The notes: a model not told the origin generated them from the sequence alone. A stretch of DNA of 64,000 nt from Heliopora coerulea (GCA_030142905.1 JASJOG010000425.1:78501-142500); one strand, 5' to 3'. Shown: positions 1 through 10,350, counted from the first letter of the stretch. Made by a program: numbers and translations.

Positions 1-38
1 TTATATTATATATATTATATTATATTATATTATATTAT

Positions 39-70
<32 letters not shown>
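1..70. repeat. TA-rich microsatellite
   Basis: Simple TTATA/TA repeat at the window edge, next to the Polinton relic. No coding content. Confidence 0.9.
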
Positions 71-71
<1 letters not shown>

Positions 72-97
72 AGCCCCCTGTATACAAGAGTCGTGTA

Positions 98-283
98 TCA
101 CTCCTTATTTTTATTTATATTAATGCTTGTAATTTTGTTAACTTTGAAGTAGATGTCTTTTGATATTATATTACCTTGGGTGTCTGTAGTAATTACAAAT
201 TCGAATCTAGAAAGATCAGCATTAGGATACTTTCTAAGAAAATCAGCCTTCATTTTTAACCTCTCTTTTATGAGTGCTGCCAT
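98..283 (-). CDS. small unrecognised ORF beside the Polinton relic
   Basis: A 61-codon ORF on the opposite strand from the Polinton genes. It starts with MAALIKERLKMK and has a charged, helix-like first half, then a lysine- and asparagine-rich end. I do not recognise the family. It lies between the microsatellite and the first capsid-like gene, so it may be a Polinton accessory gene or the end of a longer one cut by the repeat. It could also be chance in AT-rich DNA. Confidence 0.25.
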   Translation of the reverse strand: MAALIKERLKMKADFLRKYPNADLSRFEFVITTDTQGNIISKDIYFKVNKITSININKNKE

Positions 284-350
284 CAGTATATATAATATAT
301 TATATATGAAGAAACTAACTTTACTTATAAATAGTAAATCAAAAGAATAA

Positions 351-947
351 GAATTAGATGAATCATTTATAATTGAGAATGAAAACCCATTTCTGTTGGT
401 TAAGAAGGCTACTGTTTTTTGGAAGTATAAAAATATTAGTACCGAGAATAATGAAATTATATATAATGGTAATAAGAAGACTATTGAAGATGGATATTGG
501 ACATTTAGTATGCTTAAAAAGGAAATTGAGAGTTATGGAAATGTGACATTAGAAGCAAATAAATATGATGGAACATGTTCTATCAGTACGGATAATACAA
601 TAAATATAAAAAATTTAGGTCCTCTTTTAGGATTCAATAAAAACCAAGTAATAATTGGAGGTACAAAAACAAAAAGTGTAAAACAAGTAGACATTAATAA
701 TGTCTTGGAATACATAGAAGTGTCTTGTAGTCTGGTTAAAATGTCAGAAAATATCAATTCAAATGGAAAGAAAAGTAATGTTATAGTGTTATTACCAATA
801 ACAACTACACAACCATTAAATGACAGTGTTCAACACTATGTAGATATAGAATCTGGAGTATTAATAGATAAAGGTATTATAAATAAGATTGATTTTAATG
901 TCTCAAAGAATGTTGGTAAAGTACTTTTAGATTTATACATTGTTTAA
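351..947 (+). CDS. Polinton structural-type protein (possible minor capsid or penton)
   Basis: An uninterrupted frame of about 199 codons follows the stop at 348-350. No convincing ATG opens it, so the true start is lost or lies upstream across a break. It has alternating beta-type segments (GYWTF, LGPLLGF, IIGGT, SNVIVLLPI) and ends GKVLLDLYIV. The integrase frame starts five bases after its stop. Compact same-strand packing with the integrase, capsid and ATPase is typical of Polintons. Known: Polintons encode a single-jelly-roll minor capsid protein. Inferred: this is that or a related structural protein, from position and predicted beta content only. It is the best preserved gene of the relic. 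Confidence 0.45.
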   Translation, partial: ELDESFIIENENPFLLVKKATVFWKYKNISTENNEIIYNGNKKTIEDGYWTFSMLKKEIESYGNVTLEANKYDGTCSISTDNTINIKNLGPLLGFNKNQVIIGGTKTKSVKQVDINNVLEYIEVSCSLVKMSENINSNGKKSNVIVLLPITTTQPLNDSVQHYVDIESGVLIDKGIINKIDFNVSKNVGKVLLDLYIV

Positions 948-952
948 TCTAT

Positions 953-2060
953 ATGGAGTTAGCAGCTGAGCTGGAACAAGGATTGAGAGATATTTATTAC
1001 AATCCAAAAACTGGCTATCAATCATCAGATAGGTTATATAAAAAAGCACTAGAAGATAGATTAAATGTAAATAGAAAAGTTGTAAAAGAATAGTTAAAAT
1101 CACAGGACACATACACCAGATACAAACCAGTTGTTAGGAAACATAAGTTTAGAAAGACTAATGTTGATTACCTTGGTGATCAAATTCAAATGGATTTTGT
1201 AAATATGGGTTCATATAAAAATCAAAATAAAGGATATTATTGGATATTAACAGCTGTTGAGATTCTTAGCAGATATGCCTTTGCTGTACCAGTTTATAGG
1301 AAAGACACAAAGAATATGACTTAGGCAGTTACAGAGCTTTTAAAGCAATTTAAGAACCGTTTTGATGACTATCCTAAACTAACACAGTTTGATGATGGTA
1401 AAGAGTTTCATAATGTCGGTGTAAAAACATTATTAGAAAACACATGAAATAAAATACTTTTCTACGAAGTTGGATAAAAAGGCGGCTATTGTAGAAAGAT
1501 TTAACAGAACACTTAAAACTGCTATGTGGAAATATTTTTACAGTAAAGGAACTTATAAATGGATTGATGTGTTGGACCAATTGGTGTATACTATATAAGC
1601 ATACTATAATACTAAGCATAGCACCATATTAATGAAACCAAAAGATGTTAACAAAAAGAATGAAGACGAGGTTTGGACAACTCTATATGGTTATATTAAT
1701 GCTGAGTCACCATTACCTAAATTTAATGTAGGAGATATGGTTAGAATATCAAAATATAAGTCTGCTTTTACTAAAGGTTATAAGGCTAATTTTACAGAAG
1801 AATTGTTTAAAGTAATTAAGGTTATACGTAGTGACCCAAATGTGTATGAAATAGAGGACTTGGAAGGTGAGCCTATTATTGGGAAGTTTTATGAAGAGGA
1901 GTTATCAAGTGTTAATAAGACAGATGATGTTTATAGAGTAGAGAAAATAGTTAAGAGAAAAAAGGTAAAGGGTAAAAAGATGGTTTTAGTGAAATGGTTG
2001 GGTTATGACAGTAAACATAATAGTTGGGTTCCAGAAAGTAATATTCAAGATATAGAGTAG
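953..2060 (+). pseudogene. Polinton/Maverick retroviral-type integrase with chromodomain, broken
   Basis: Starts at ATG 953. The rve core shows the acid triad: D in QIQMDF, D in QFDDGKEF and E in AIVERFNRT. A C-terminal chromodomain (EKIVKRKKVKGKKMVLVKWLGYDSKHNSW, given here only as the span 1939-2030) ends at 2060. The frame is broken by stops at 1091 and 1322, a one-base shift near 1441-1446, and a further stop near 1597, so no active enzyme can be made. The family would insert linear element DNA into the host genome. The chromodomain half, 1632-2060, is still an open frame of 142 codons. Pseudogene by direct reading. Confidence 0.85.
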
Positions 2061-2069
2061 TATATATAA

Positions 2070-3410
2070 ATGGCTGACGGTGAATTTGATGACTATGAAA
2101 TGGAAGACATGTGTAAAAAGTATTCCGAATATGATAATTTGAATGAAGGAGACTTCAATGATGAGTATGATAGACTTGAACAGAAGCGTTTTAACTTAGT
2201 AAAAGATGATATTGAGCTTGAAAATAATGAATTTGTTAATGTTAAAGAAAGGATGAAATATATTGAAAGAATTAAAAAAAATAAGTTTGTTGAAACAACC
2301 TTCACTAGTAATAAAGATGGTAAGACTATCATAGGAAGTAAAAGTGGAATTATAGTTCCTGAATTGGACATAATAGCAGCACAGCTGAAAAACCCTGAAA
2401 ATGAAAAAAATATTTGCTTTTGAAGATTTTATAAGAAAAAATAAAAAAAAATGAAAGTTTTAGGCTTGATAAATACAATGATAAAGCAATTGAATTAATA
2501 CAAAATGCTGATACAACAAATAATAACAACATAACTTTTAAACCTTTAAATGGCAGAAATGAACGTGGAAAACCACAAATAATACTTAAAAGAGATTCTA
2601 ATGGTGTATTAAAATATAATAAGTCAAACTCACCAAAAGAAGCTGTTAAACAATTTAAGACATTGATAAAAGAAATTGAAAAAAAAACAGGATAGAGATA
2701 AAATTGTTAAAGATATGCCAATGATTAACACAACTGTAAAGGAGTACACACAGGTTAAGGGATTAACAGCAAAAGATAACCGAGAATTGGAAGGTGTGTT
2801 AAACCCACCAGATAGCATTGATAAGTCAACTAGACAAGAATTTCTTAAAATTGAATTAGACTATATAGAAGACAATTTAAATTAGACAAAAAAAAGAACG
2901 AGAAAATACAGATAATAATTTGGAATTCATAGATTTGACAGAAAGAATTATTGGTTTACGAGAAGCCAGAGATAAAACCTTTGAACAAATACAGTTAGAA
3001 AATATAAGAGAACAACAGGAAGAAGACATATCAAGATTACAACGTTTCAAAAAATGGGCAAAAGAAAACATGGTTGGACTATCAGCTGTAGGTATATCAG
3101 TTGCTAGTATTATAACCTCTGTAAATGTAGCTGTTAGAGCAGGAATTGCAGCTGGAAGTAATGCTGTTGCAAATCTTGCTAAATCACTAAAGAACTTAAG
3201 TAATAAGTTAAAAGGCCAAGATAAAAAGATAGAAGAACATAATAAAAAGATAGATGAACAGGATAAGTAGTTAACTGCACTCGATGCGATAAAGAAGTTA
3301 GGTAAAGTTGTTGAATTAGGAGCACAAGGAATTGCGTGGCTTGCTAGCAATTTATGGGTTTTAGTTGTGGCTATAACAATATTCATTGTTAGTGAATATA
3401 AAAAGAAATA
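2070..3410 (+). pseudogene. Polinton conserved protein with C-terminal membrane segment, frameshifted
   Basis: One coding path with several breaks. 2070-2423 is acidic (MADGEFDDYEMEDMC). Coding sense continues in other frames through about 2690, 2885 and 3269, and ends with a hydrophobic helix (GIAWLASNLWVLVVAITIF) near 3330-3395. An internal glycine/alanine-rich stretch (GLSAVGISVASIITSV) at about 3070-3120 also looks membrane-active. Most shifts fall in A runs of 7 to 9 (near 2404, 2445, 2675 and 2890); stops occur at 2883 and 3268. Its position before the capsid gene matches the virion-associated proteins of Polintons. The exact function is not known to me. It could be two adjacent genes rather than one. 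Confidence 0.55.
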
Positions 3411-3428
3411 AAATATAAGATGTAATAT

Positions 3429-3719
3429 ATGAACAAACAAGAGAAAGAGTTAGTTCCCGGATTTAGAAGAAGTCATTTGGCTACAATAAAAGGTGAAAGA
3501 ACAAGACATGTTGTTACTTTTAATCCAAATAAAGCATCACCAGAAGATTAACTTTACATAGACGTTCCAAAGATGAAAATGGATAGTTGTTTGGTACCTG
3601 GTAGTCTTCATCTTTTATTCAATTTTAAAGTCAGTAATGTAAAATCTTGGTTTCTTAATAATTTGTCTAAAATGTTACAAAAAAGGCTAACAATAAGAGT
3701 AGCAGAGGTAGATGAACGA
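3429..3719 (+). pseudogene. Polinton major capsid protein, N-terminal fragment
   Basis: Starts at ATG 3429. The conserved LVPGSLHLLF and KSWFLNNLSKMLQKRL segments identify the Polinton/adintovirus-type double-jelly-roll major capsid protein. A TAA at 3548 interrupts the frame and coding sense ends near 3715, where a tRNA-like sequence begins. About 95 codons remain of a protein that is normally several hundred residues. The rest of the gene, and the N-terminal part of the ATPase that follows, are missing, so the tRNA-like insertion sits at or near a deletion. Confidence 0.75.
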
Positions 3720-3752
3720 TCGTCAAGCTCGATATTCAGAAAATGATTTCTG

Positions 3753-3825
3753 AGCCCCAGACGGGGATCGAACCCGCAACCTTCTGATGACCAGTTAGAC
3801 GCTCTAACCATTGAGCTACCGAGAC
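3753..3825 (-). repeat. tRNA-like sequence (tRNA-derived SINE head or tRNA pseudogene)
   Basis: On the minus strand a 72-nt cloverleaf can be drawn: acceptor GTCTCGG/CTGGGGC (several G-T pairs), D arm GCTC/GAGC, T arm GCGGG/CCCGT with loop TTCGATC. The A box (TAGCTCAATGG) and B box (GGTTCGATCC) are good. The anticodon stem has an A-C mismatch and the loop CTGGTCA would give anticodon GGT with C at position 37. That is not a standard eukaryotic tRNA, so I favour a tRNA-derived SINE. It interrupts the Polinton capsid gene. The SINE body is probably within about 3715-3890, but I cannot place its ends. Confidence 0.6.
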
Positions 3826-3929
3826 TCAGATGGTGAGCTAAGGTGCAAATTCGATATATATGTGCGACCTAAGCGGAAGCCACTATATATTAATAATGAT
3901 TGAAGTTGTTTGATGTTTGAGAAAAACAT

Positions 3930-4312
3930 CAAACTCTCAAACATCAAATGATCCAGATATAATTATAATTGAATGTGACCAAGAAAATATAGAATTAATG
4001 CTAAAATTTGTTTCAAATATATACAAAGGAACTAATAGTTTGATTATTTTGGATGACTGTGCATGTAGTTCTGATGTTAAAAAGAGAGTCAGTGAATTGG
4101 TGAAACTAGGCTTTGGAGCGAGACATGGATTATCAACGACAGTAATAACCCAACAATTGACAAGTATAAGCAAATCATACAGAGAAAATGTAAGCAAATT
4201 ATCTACTTTATATAATCCAAATAGAAAAGACATGAAAATTATAACAGATGATTATATGAATGGTGTTAGTAAGAAAGAGTTAAGTGAAATAATAGAAACG
4301 CTTAAAAAGTAA
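3930..4312 (+). pseudogene. Polinton FtsK/HerA-type packaging ATPase, C-terminal half
   Basis: The frame opens in SNDPDIIIIECDQEN. It shows a Walker B segment (NSLIILDDCA) followed by GFGARHGLSTTVITQQ, typical of the A32-like genome-packaging ATPases of Polintons. The Walker A half is absent upstream, where the tRNA-like sequence lies, so this is a truncated copy. The C-terminal half itself is unbroken. In an intact element the enzyme would pump DNA into the capsid. Confidence 0.75.
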
Positions 4313-4383
4313 TAAATATAGTATATTAGAGATCAATTTAAATTATCCATATGATTATAAAATCTACGTTACTGTATAAATCC

Positions 4384-4869
4384 ATGCCAAAACGCGAAAA
4401 ATCAATTGAAGAAAACCTTAAAGAGCTAGAAGAAGAAATAGATGTTGATCCAGAAGATGAAATCAAAAGAAAAAGGGAAGAATTAATTAAATTATCAGAA
4501 AATGGACAATTTGATAGAAATGTTAAAATCATTAAAAAAGCAAGTAATAAGACCATAGAAAGATATCATAATAAATATGAAAGGAAAAGAATGCAGAAAG
4601 CAAATGAATTTCTAACCGACCAACTAATAAGTACGTTTGCTGATTCATTATATGGTTTGGATGCAATAGAAAGTTCAGATGTATTATCAGATGAATTACG
4701 TAAAGATAATTTATTGAAAAGTGATGTTATTAAAATTGTTGAAAATATGAGTCCTTATATTCCATTCTTAGGCTTTTTATCTGGTGGAATAACCACGGTA
4801 AAACATGTTTATGAGCATAAAACTAAGAATAATACTGTTATTGTGGAAGAACCAAAGAAAAACCAGTAA
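4384..4869 (+). CDS. Polinton-associated coiled-coil ORF of unknown role
   Basis: An intact frame. I take the start at ATG 4384 (MPKREKS); an in-frame ATG lies at 4351. The first 75 residues are very charged with heptad-like repeats (EENLKELEEEI), probably a coiled coil. The C-terminal half has a short hydrophobic stretch (SPYIPFLGFLSGGI) and a basic tail. It is the last gene before the inverted-repeat end of the relic and on the same strand as the capsid and ATPase genes. I do not recognise its function. That it is unbroken beside badly broken neighbours may only reflect its shortness. Confidence 0.5.
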   Translation: MPKREKSIEENLKELEEEIDVDPEDEIKRKREELIKLSENGQFDRNVKIIKKASNKTIERYHNKYERKRMQKANEFLTDQLISTFADSLYGLDAIESSDVLSDELRKDNLLKSDVIKIVENMSPYIPFLGFLSGGITTVKHVYEHKTKNNTVIVEEPKKNQ

Positions 4870-4883
4870 CTACGCTGGAACTA

Positions 4884-4998
4884 GAGTAGTACAGTAAATG
4901 GGGGTATGTCCAAAAGATGGTATTTTTAGTGAATAGATTTGGCGAAAAAGTGGGAGTATAGAGAAACTGTGCTCATACCCCCATTTACTATACTACTC
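4884..4998. repeat. inverted repeat at the right end of the Polinton relic
   Basis: 25-base arms (4884-4908 and 4974-4998) with one mismatch and a 65-base loop. The outer arm reads, inward from the end, AGTAGTATAGTAAATGGGGG; Polinton termini are known to begin with AG. The outer edge coincides with the start of recognisable Ig coding sequence. Either this is the right terminal repeat of the Polinton with a hairpin, or a separate short fold-back element. Confidence 0.65.
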
Positions 4999-5228
4999 CA
5001 ATGGACTACTACCCACTACGTACAGCACGATATTTAATGGAACCTATCTTAATGACGTCAATAATGGTGTCAAAATAATGAAAAACGTTACTATTAATGA
5101 TGCTGGTCTCTACAAATGCATAGCGGCTAATATCATTGGGAATTCCGCCAAAGAGCTGACATTAAATACGACAGGTGAGGAGGAGAAAACAACGAACCGT
5201 CCGTTTGACGCTACCCCTAATACTACAG
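4998..5228 (+). CDS. gene 1: truncated Ig-domain exon with stalk
   Basis: C-terminal part of an Ig domain. The F-strand signature DAGLYKC lies near 5096-5116, then IAANIIGNSAKELTLN and a T/P-rich stalk. Alignment by eye with the third Ig exon of gene 2 pairs TYSTIFNG with NYSIGFNG and LYKCIAANIIG with TYICVAENILG, so the exon once continued leftwards. There it meets the end of the Polinton relic instead of a splice acceptor. Two donors in the same phase are visible: after 5174 (ACAG/GTGAGG) and after 5228 (ACAG/GTAAAG). The second joins the exon at 7584 in frame. The signal peptide and earlier domains are not in the window. The gene may be inactivated by the insertion. Confidence 0.75.
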
Positions 5229-5362
5229 GTAAAGATAAATACCGAAACTCTACTTTCACATGTGATATTCGTTGTAGCATAATCGTTTCTATTCCCGCCA
5301 TGCCAGTTGCTCTTGGCTTGTAAAGTTAGGAAAACACTGCAAACAATACCCAGGTGAAGTTG

Positions 5363-5391
5363 TGCTATATATACACATATATATATATATG

Positions 5392-5436
<45 letters not shown>

Positions 5437-5450
5437 TGTATATATATCTT
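5363..5450. repeat. (TA)n microsatellite
   Basis: Long TA dinucleotide run with a few TG interruptions, in the intron of gene 1. Confidence 0.9.
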
Positions 5451-6235
5451 GAATATAACAGGCATGAATTTGTTATGAACGGCCAAACCTATGAGAGTCT
5501 ACAGTCGGCAGGGCATATGACCAAAGTAAAATCAGTATGGTTGTCTGAATGCCCTGAAACTTTGCACAGCGAGTTTAATAGTTTTTTTGAGAGTTGTCGT
5601 ACAAATAAGTTGTTTATTTAGCGAGCTTGAAACAGTAACATGAGCTCCGTTTCACATAATTATTCTTCGGTATATTAAAAAATAAATTCTGTACTATGAT
5701 ATAACTGACCTATTAAGGGTACAATCTGGCGAAGACTAACCAATGATATTCACTTCCTATAAGACCTTGATTACACGAAGGCGATCTGGCCTGGCCAACG
5801 GGCTGGCCCTATAGCCTGGAATAATTGTTTCGATATTATATGAAATAAGCTAGCTCGCTTGCCGAGCTGGAATTTTGTTTAGATTTATTATGTGCAAATG
5901 CTACCTGACATTAGCTAGCCCAGTTGCCGAGCTCGTCGGCCCATTTTGATTATTATTACATGAGGTGAGCTGGCAGGGACTCGCATTCTAAAAATTTTGA
6001 ATAGGTGTATTTGTCTATGTGGCACACTTTCAGAGAACGGCTGCCTCTAAATACTTTTCATTTCTGAGGTCTCAGTAACGCATTTTTCGTCTCATAAGCG
6101 TTACCAGTGAATACGTTCAATGACGTCTCTTATAACTGATTCTTGGGACATACCTCCATGGAAAATTTTATGACACATATTAGAAACTCTGTCCTATTTT
6201 TCTACCTTTTTCAAGTTTTTATATTTTACATTATC
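5451..6235. other. intronic sequence without recognised features
   Basis: Non-coding. GCTAGC/GAGCTGG-like motifs recur near 5850-5970, which hints at an old repeat, but nothing identifiable. Confidence 0.5.
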
Positions 6236-6910
6236 GAAGCGTTTATGATAACGATAATAGAAGTTTACTGGACGATAACACATCAAATTCCGGTGTCAAA
6301 AACTACAGATCCAGATCGTGTTAGTGTGAATGTTCTTAAAGCTGGTACTAAATTATTTCACTATCATTAGCAAAACTATTTAATCTTTGCTTTGTTACTG
6401 CCACTTTTCCACGGATTTGGAAAACTGCCTAAGTTTTCCCATTATTCAAAGTGGTCCTAAAGCTGACGATGACAACTACAGACCTATTTCCATTTTGCCT
6501 GTTGTAACTAAACTTATCGAAAAACTTGTTTATAATTCACTAACGAATGAACTGCAGAAGACAAACCTAATTTATCACTTTCAATCTGGATTCAGAAGAA
6601 ATTATTCCATACCCCCTATAATTAAAACTGTTGGTCAGTTTTTTTCCCCTTGATAATGATGACTTAAGTGGAATAGTGTTACTGAACCTCAAAAAGGCAT
6701 TTGATTTGATCAACCATCAGTTGCGGTTGACAAAATTATAAGCATATGGAGTTGGCAAGAAATCTGTGGAATGGTTTAAATCATACCTATGTACTACTTA
6801 TACTAGTTTGTATCCGTTAATGGCGTATCGTCTCAAGTAATGACGATAGACTGCTGAACACCACAGGGATCGGGTCCGTTACGCTTTTGATTGACCATTT
6901 GAAGATCGGG
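6236..6910 (+). mobile_element. non-LTR retrotransposon (LINE) reverse transcriptase relic
   Basis: Pieces of a LINE RT are spread over three frames: KADDDNYRPISILPVVTKLIEKLV and LIYHFQSGFRRNYS at 6448-6605, VLLNLKKAFDLINHQL (motif A region, first aspartate replaced) at 6680-6725, a GIGSVTLL-type motif B remnant near 6865-6885. An upstream piece (KTTDPDRVSVNVLK) at 6300-6340 matches the linker before the RT. Stops and shifts rule out function. Jockey/CR1/RTE-like; the exact clade cannot be set by eye. It lies in the intron of gene 1. Confidence 0.8.
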
Positions 6911-7583
6911 TGCTCCTCACCTTCTTGACCTCCTATTTTTTCCAAGCAATTATTCATATAGCGAGTTTTCGACTTAAAACATTTAAGTGTTGAATAAAAG
7001 TATGTTTGAAATTTAAATTCAAATTAAAAAGAAATTTAAGTTGCTTGAAGGATTTGTAGACTTAAAGTAACGAGAGAATTCGTTCTAGTCGCCTAATTTG
7101 CTTTGATTACCGCACTGACGTCAGCAAGCGTCAAGTAGTCGAACACGATAGCTTGTCGGTATTTGAAATCGGCTACTGTGACGTGTAACTGTTATAAATC
7201 AATTAGTCTCAGGATTACTTAGTTAATATCAAAAATTTACTATTCGAATTGTGATTCAATAATCTACTTGTGATTATGCACACCATATTCGGAATTACAT
7301 TCATTCTGTTCAAAAAATTTTCAAAAAAAGTCGTTGAGCCTATATACTGGTGACTCGCAAAGCATCATTTCGGTCGTCTCATTTTCTTTCCTCTATGTGC
7401 AATTCCATCATACTGAGATCAATGCTCATGCCTTGGGCTTCTTATATTCCGTTATCAAAACGCAGAACATAAAGGGTGTAGTGCATTTCTTACTTCAGCC
7501 ATTGGTGACCTCTTCCCTTGGTTATAGGCAAAGTCGTATTAATTTGTTACCATGCCTCTATTATTTTGCCTTTTATCTTATAG
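6911..7583. other. gene 1 intron 3' part, no recognised feature
   Basis: Non-coding. It ends in the acceptor TTTATCTTATAG just before 7584. An open frame runs from 7334 into the exon, but the part before 7584 lies left of a good splice acceptor and shows no domain. Confidence 0.5.
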
Positions 7584-7942
7584 AAACTCTCAGTCATAAC
7601 TGTGACCGACGTGGAACTCAATGGTATCTTCTTTTAATTGCTGTAACAGTCGGAATATTTCTTGGAATGATTGTCATGTATTTGATGTTGCGGTTGAGAA
7701 AAAGGTTAGACAAAAAACGAAATCTTTCAAAGTCCTCAAATCCTGGTGCCACACAAGGGAACGACTCTGAATATCAAGAACTGGATCTCAAGCAACTGAA
7801 CAACAGAGATAATTATCAGTCTCTGATATTAGGGTCACAAGTTCCCAGAAATCTTGAAAGACAAGATGAACGGGATCCCGATTACCAAGGACTGAGCAAT
7901 ATAAGGGAGAATGAAGAGAATTATGAATCTTTAAAATTGTGA
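7584..7942 (+). CDS. gene 1 last exon: transmembrane segment and tail with two ITAM-like motifs
   Basis: Acceptor TCTTATAG precedes 7584 and the exon enters in phase 1, matching the donor after 5228. A short extracellular piece with one Cys (HNCDRRGTQ) is followed by a transmembrane helix (WYLLLIAVTVGIFLGMIVMY, from 7622) and a basic stop-transfer (RLRKRLDKKR). The tail holds YQELDLKQLNNRDNYQSL (7772-7825) and YQGLSNIRENEENYESL (7883-7933), each fitting YxxL-x6/12-YxxL. Known: such paired motifs are phosphorylated by Src-family kinases and bind tandem SH2 kinases of the Syk type. Inferred: an activating receptor at the cell surface. The tail is clearly related to that of gene 2 (53496-53878). 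Stop at 7940-7942. Confidence 0.85.
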
Positions 7943-9626
7943 CATTTAAGACTGTTTGTCGTGGTTACTCTTGATGCAAGCAGCTTCTTTATTGCTCTTG
8001 ATTTAATGCGTAATTACGTTCGTTCATCAGAAAACCGATTCTGTAAAAAAGAGTTAACGGGTAGAATTGGAATAGAGGCCCGTTTGGAGAATACGTCCGG
8101 TCCATGACGCTAGTTTGGTTCCAGTCCTGGGATTCATAATCCCCCAGTTTCACTCTGATTTCTTTGGAATTAAGGAATAACAAGATCTTAGAGAAAGCAC
8201 GATTCATTTATTTTAGCTGCTATATTCGATTATTGCGAGTAAAATAAGTCTGTTGCGCGTAGTCTCTATTTAAACAGTTATGATGAGATTTATCAGTTAC
8301 GTAAATTTATTACTTTAGCTGGTTTTCAGACACTAATCAAAATATATAAAGGCGCCCAAGGGCATGCTTATGGAATGAAAATATGCCAGCAACCCAGTAC
8401 AGAAGAATATGACATCGATGTTCTGGGGGTTTGCCGGTTTACGTGAGAACGAGTGTTCGATATTCGGGGTCAGCTGAACTCATTTCAGTAGAGGCCAAGT
8501 CCCTCATGCCTCGAAACTTTGTTGATTATCAGACTGACTACAATGCGCAATTTTCTTGTCTTCCTTGCAAGCATGAGCTGAAATTAACGTAAATATCATA
8601 GTTCGTAAATCTTTGTCTCACAATGCTTGGATATTATACTTTTGAGAACGATTCGTCAGATTATTTAAATAGGTAATAATTAAAATTAATACCCTCATGA
8701 GATAAAAATTATTATCATTATTCGCACGCAGTCGCTCGGCAATAATGTCAATGCTGGAGTTGTCAACCTTTTTCTTTTCTCTCTAAATCATGCACTTCGC
8801 TATTAAATTCATGAACTATTGCATTAATGGTCCAGCACTTGCATGGATCTTCATCTAGCAGCACGAGATTCGGTCGGGTGTATTCAATTTAGTGATCAGT
8901 TTTGAAGTCCCACATCAAATTATGTTTTATCCTTTCTATCAAATTTTTTTTTGTTCATTCAACTTGCTAGGTCTAGTTAGATTGTCCAAGCCACATGCAT
9001 AGTTTCCAATGTAACGTCAGCACTACCCGGTGAAATTTCCCGTTCTTATAATATTCCTAGGCTAGTGAAGGACCCTTTGACACCAAATGCTCCAGTGTCT
9101 CTTCGTTCTGTACACACATCCAGCATATTGCATATAATAACTTACACTTGACTCAGTTTGCTTGTGAAGTTTCATCTTGACCTAGTAAGTAGCCAACTTC
9201 AAGACTATCTCAGGATTCGTCGCCTCTGACTTCCTCTGTCTCAGATGAACTGACCTTTGCACTCTCCAAGTGACCACTAAGTATAGCTTCCCTTAGGCAG
9301 TGGCTGCTTCAGCACCTGCTGAGAATATACTGTCTAAGGTACATCGTTTCTTAGCACTAACTCCTTTAGCATGGTATGAAGATATCTGTTTTGACGAGCT
9401 TTCTGGATTTGTTTGTTCAATTTTCTCAGATCTTCCTTTATCTAGTTGGAAGTGTTTTCTGACCTTTAGTAAATTTTCGAATAAGAAACTACAGTTGAAT
9501 CTTTGTTAAGCAGCTACCTACCAAGTGACCATCCCCTCTTTAGAAGATGGTCACTCCCACTCAACCAATCAGAGGCGAGTATTTCCTTGCTCTATATTCC
9601 ACTAAACCACTCTTCACAGTGAGCCT
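7943..9626. other. intergenic, no recognised gene
   Basis: Follows the stop of gene 1 and presumably begins with its 3' UTR. Short ORFs show no domain signals or repeats that I can name. Confidence 0.5.
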
Positions 9627-9753
9627 TTGCTTCAAACAAAAGATAACAATAGCCTCATTAGTATGCTCCATAGAGAGCATACTAATAAGGCTATTGTTTT
9701 CTTTTGTTTCAAAAACTCATTAGTATGCTCTATATAGAGCATACTAATGAGTT
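9627..9753. repeat. two adjacent long hairpins, one a perfect 40-bp palindrome
   Basis: An inverted repeat with arms of about 40 bases spans 9627-9714 (the inner 24 bases differ at one position). It is followed directly by a perfect 40-base palindrome at 9714-9753. Both share the core CATTAGTATGCTC. Such folding suggests a fold-back/MITE-like repeat and would be recombinogenic. Confidence 0.9.
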
Positions 9754-10232
9754 ACGTTTCAGCCCACCATCAATGCTCATCAATGAGAGTGGGGAACCGA
9801 AGAATATTCATCTCCGACTGTTCCAATTTGACTGTTTCGATGTTCAGCTCAAGCTCGATACACGTTTACGCCCAAGTCGTATTTTGTCTTCTCGAACCTA
9901 AGAGTTTCGTTTCCTTCGTCTTCCAAATACATTGCAATACCTACTGATTCAGAAAGCAGCAAATCTTGTGTTGTAACAATAACTTCAAGTTGCTCCAGCT
10001 GCAACAACCTGTCCATGCTTTGAAAAACACCAATCACTGAGCAGAGGCATGTGAATTAACAAAACCCAAAAACTAAAGCAAGACCATTGCGGTTCAAATT
10101 CTCTAGGGAAAATATAATGTTCGAAATAGAAGCCTCGCTCCGACATAATTATAAAGAGCAATACTAATTATCCCTGAACAAATCATGTAAATAAGAAATT
10201 CTTCGTGAGTGTGACCATGTTCTCAGACGAAC

Positions 10233-10350
10233 AGAGAATGATCACTTGTGCTCAGTGGGATACAGAGTCCCTCGAATTAGATAGGAGGCCACGAGGGGCC
10301 TTCTAATTCTTGGGACTCTATATCCCACTGAGCACACGTGATCATTCTCT
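10233..10350. repeat. long near-perfect hairpin (MITE-like)
   Basis: Arms of about 55 bases meet at a very short loop near 10295-10300; the arms start AGAGAATGATCAC and end with its complement. No coding content. Probably a MITE or the collapsed ends of a DNA transposon. I see no clear target-site duplication. Confidence 0.85.

Noticed and set aside
953..3719. Alternative genetic code in the Polinton (TAA/TAG as Gln)
   Set aside because: Only about six stops, accompanied by frameshifts and truncation; ordinary decay explains them, and at least one stop falls where a Trp is usual.
3754..3825. Functional tRNA gene
   Set aside because: Anticodon stem mismatch, GGT anticodon and C at position 37; better read as a tRNA-derived repeat.
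7334..7583. N-terminal coding part of the ORF that contains the gene 1 tail
   Set aside because: Lies before a good phase 1 acceptor and has no domain; treated as intron.
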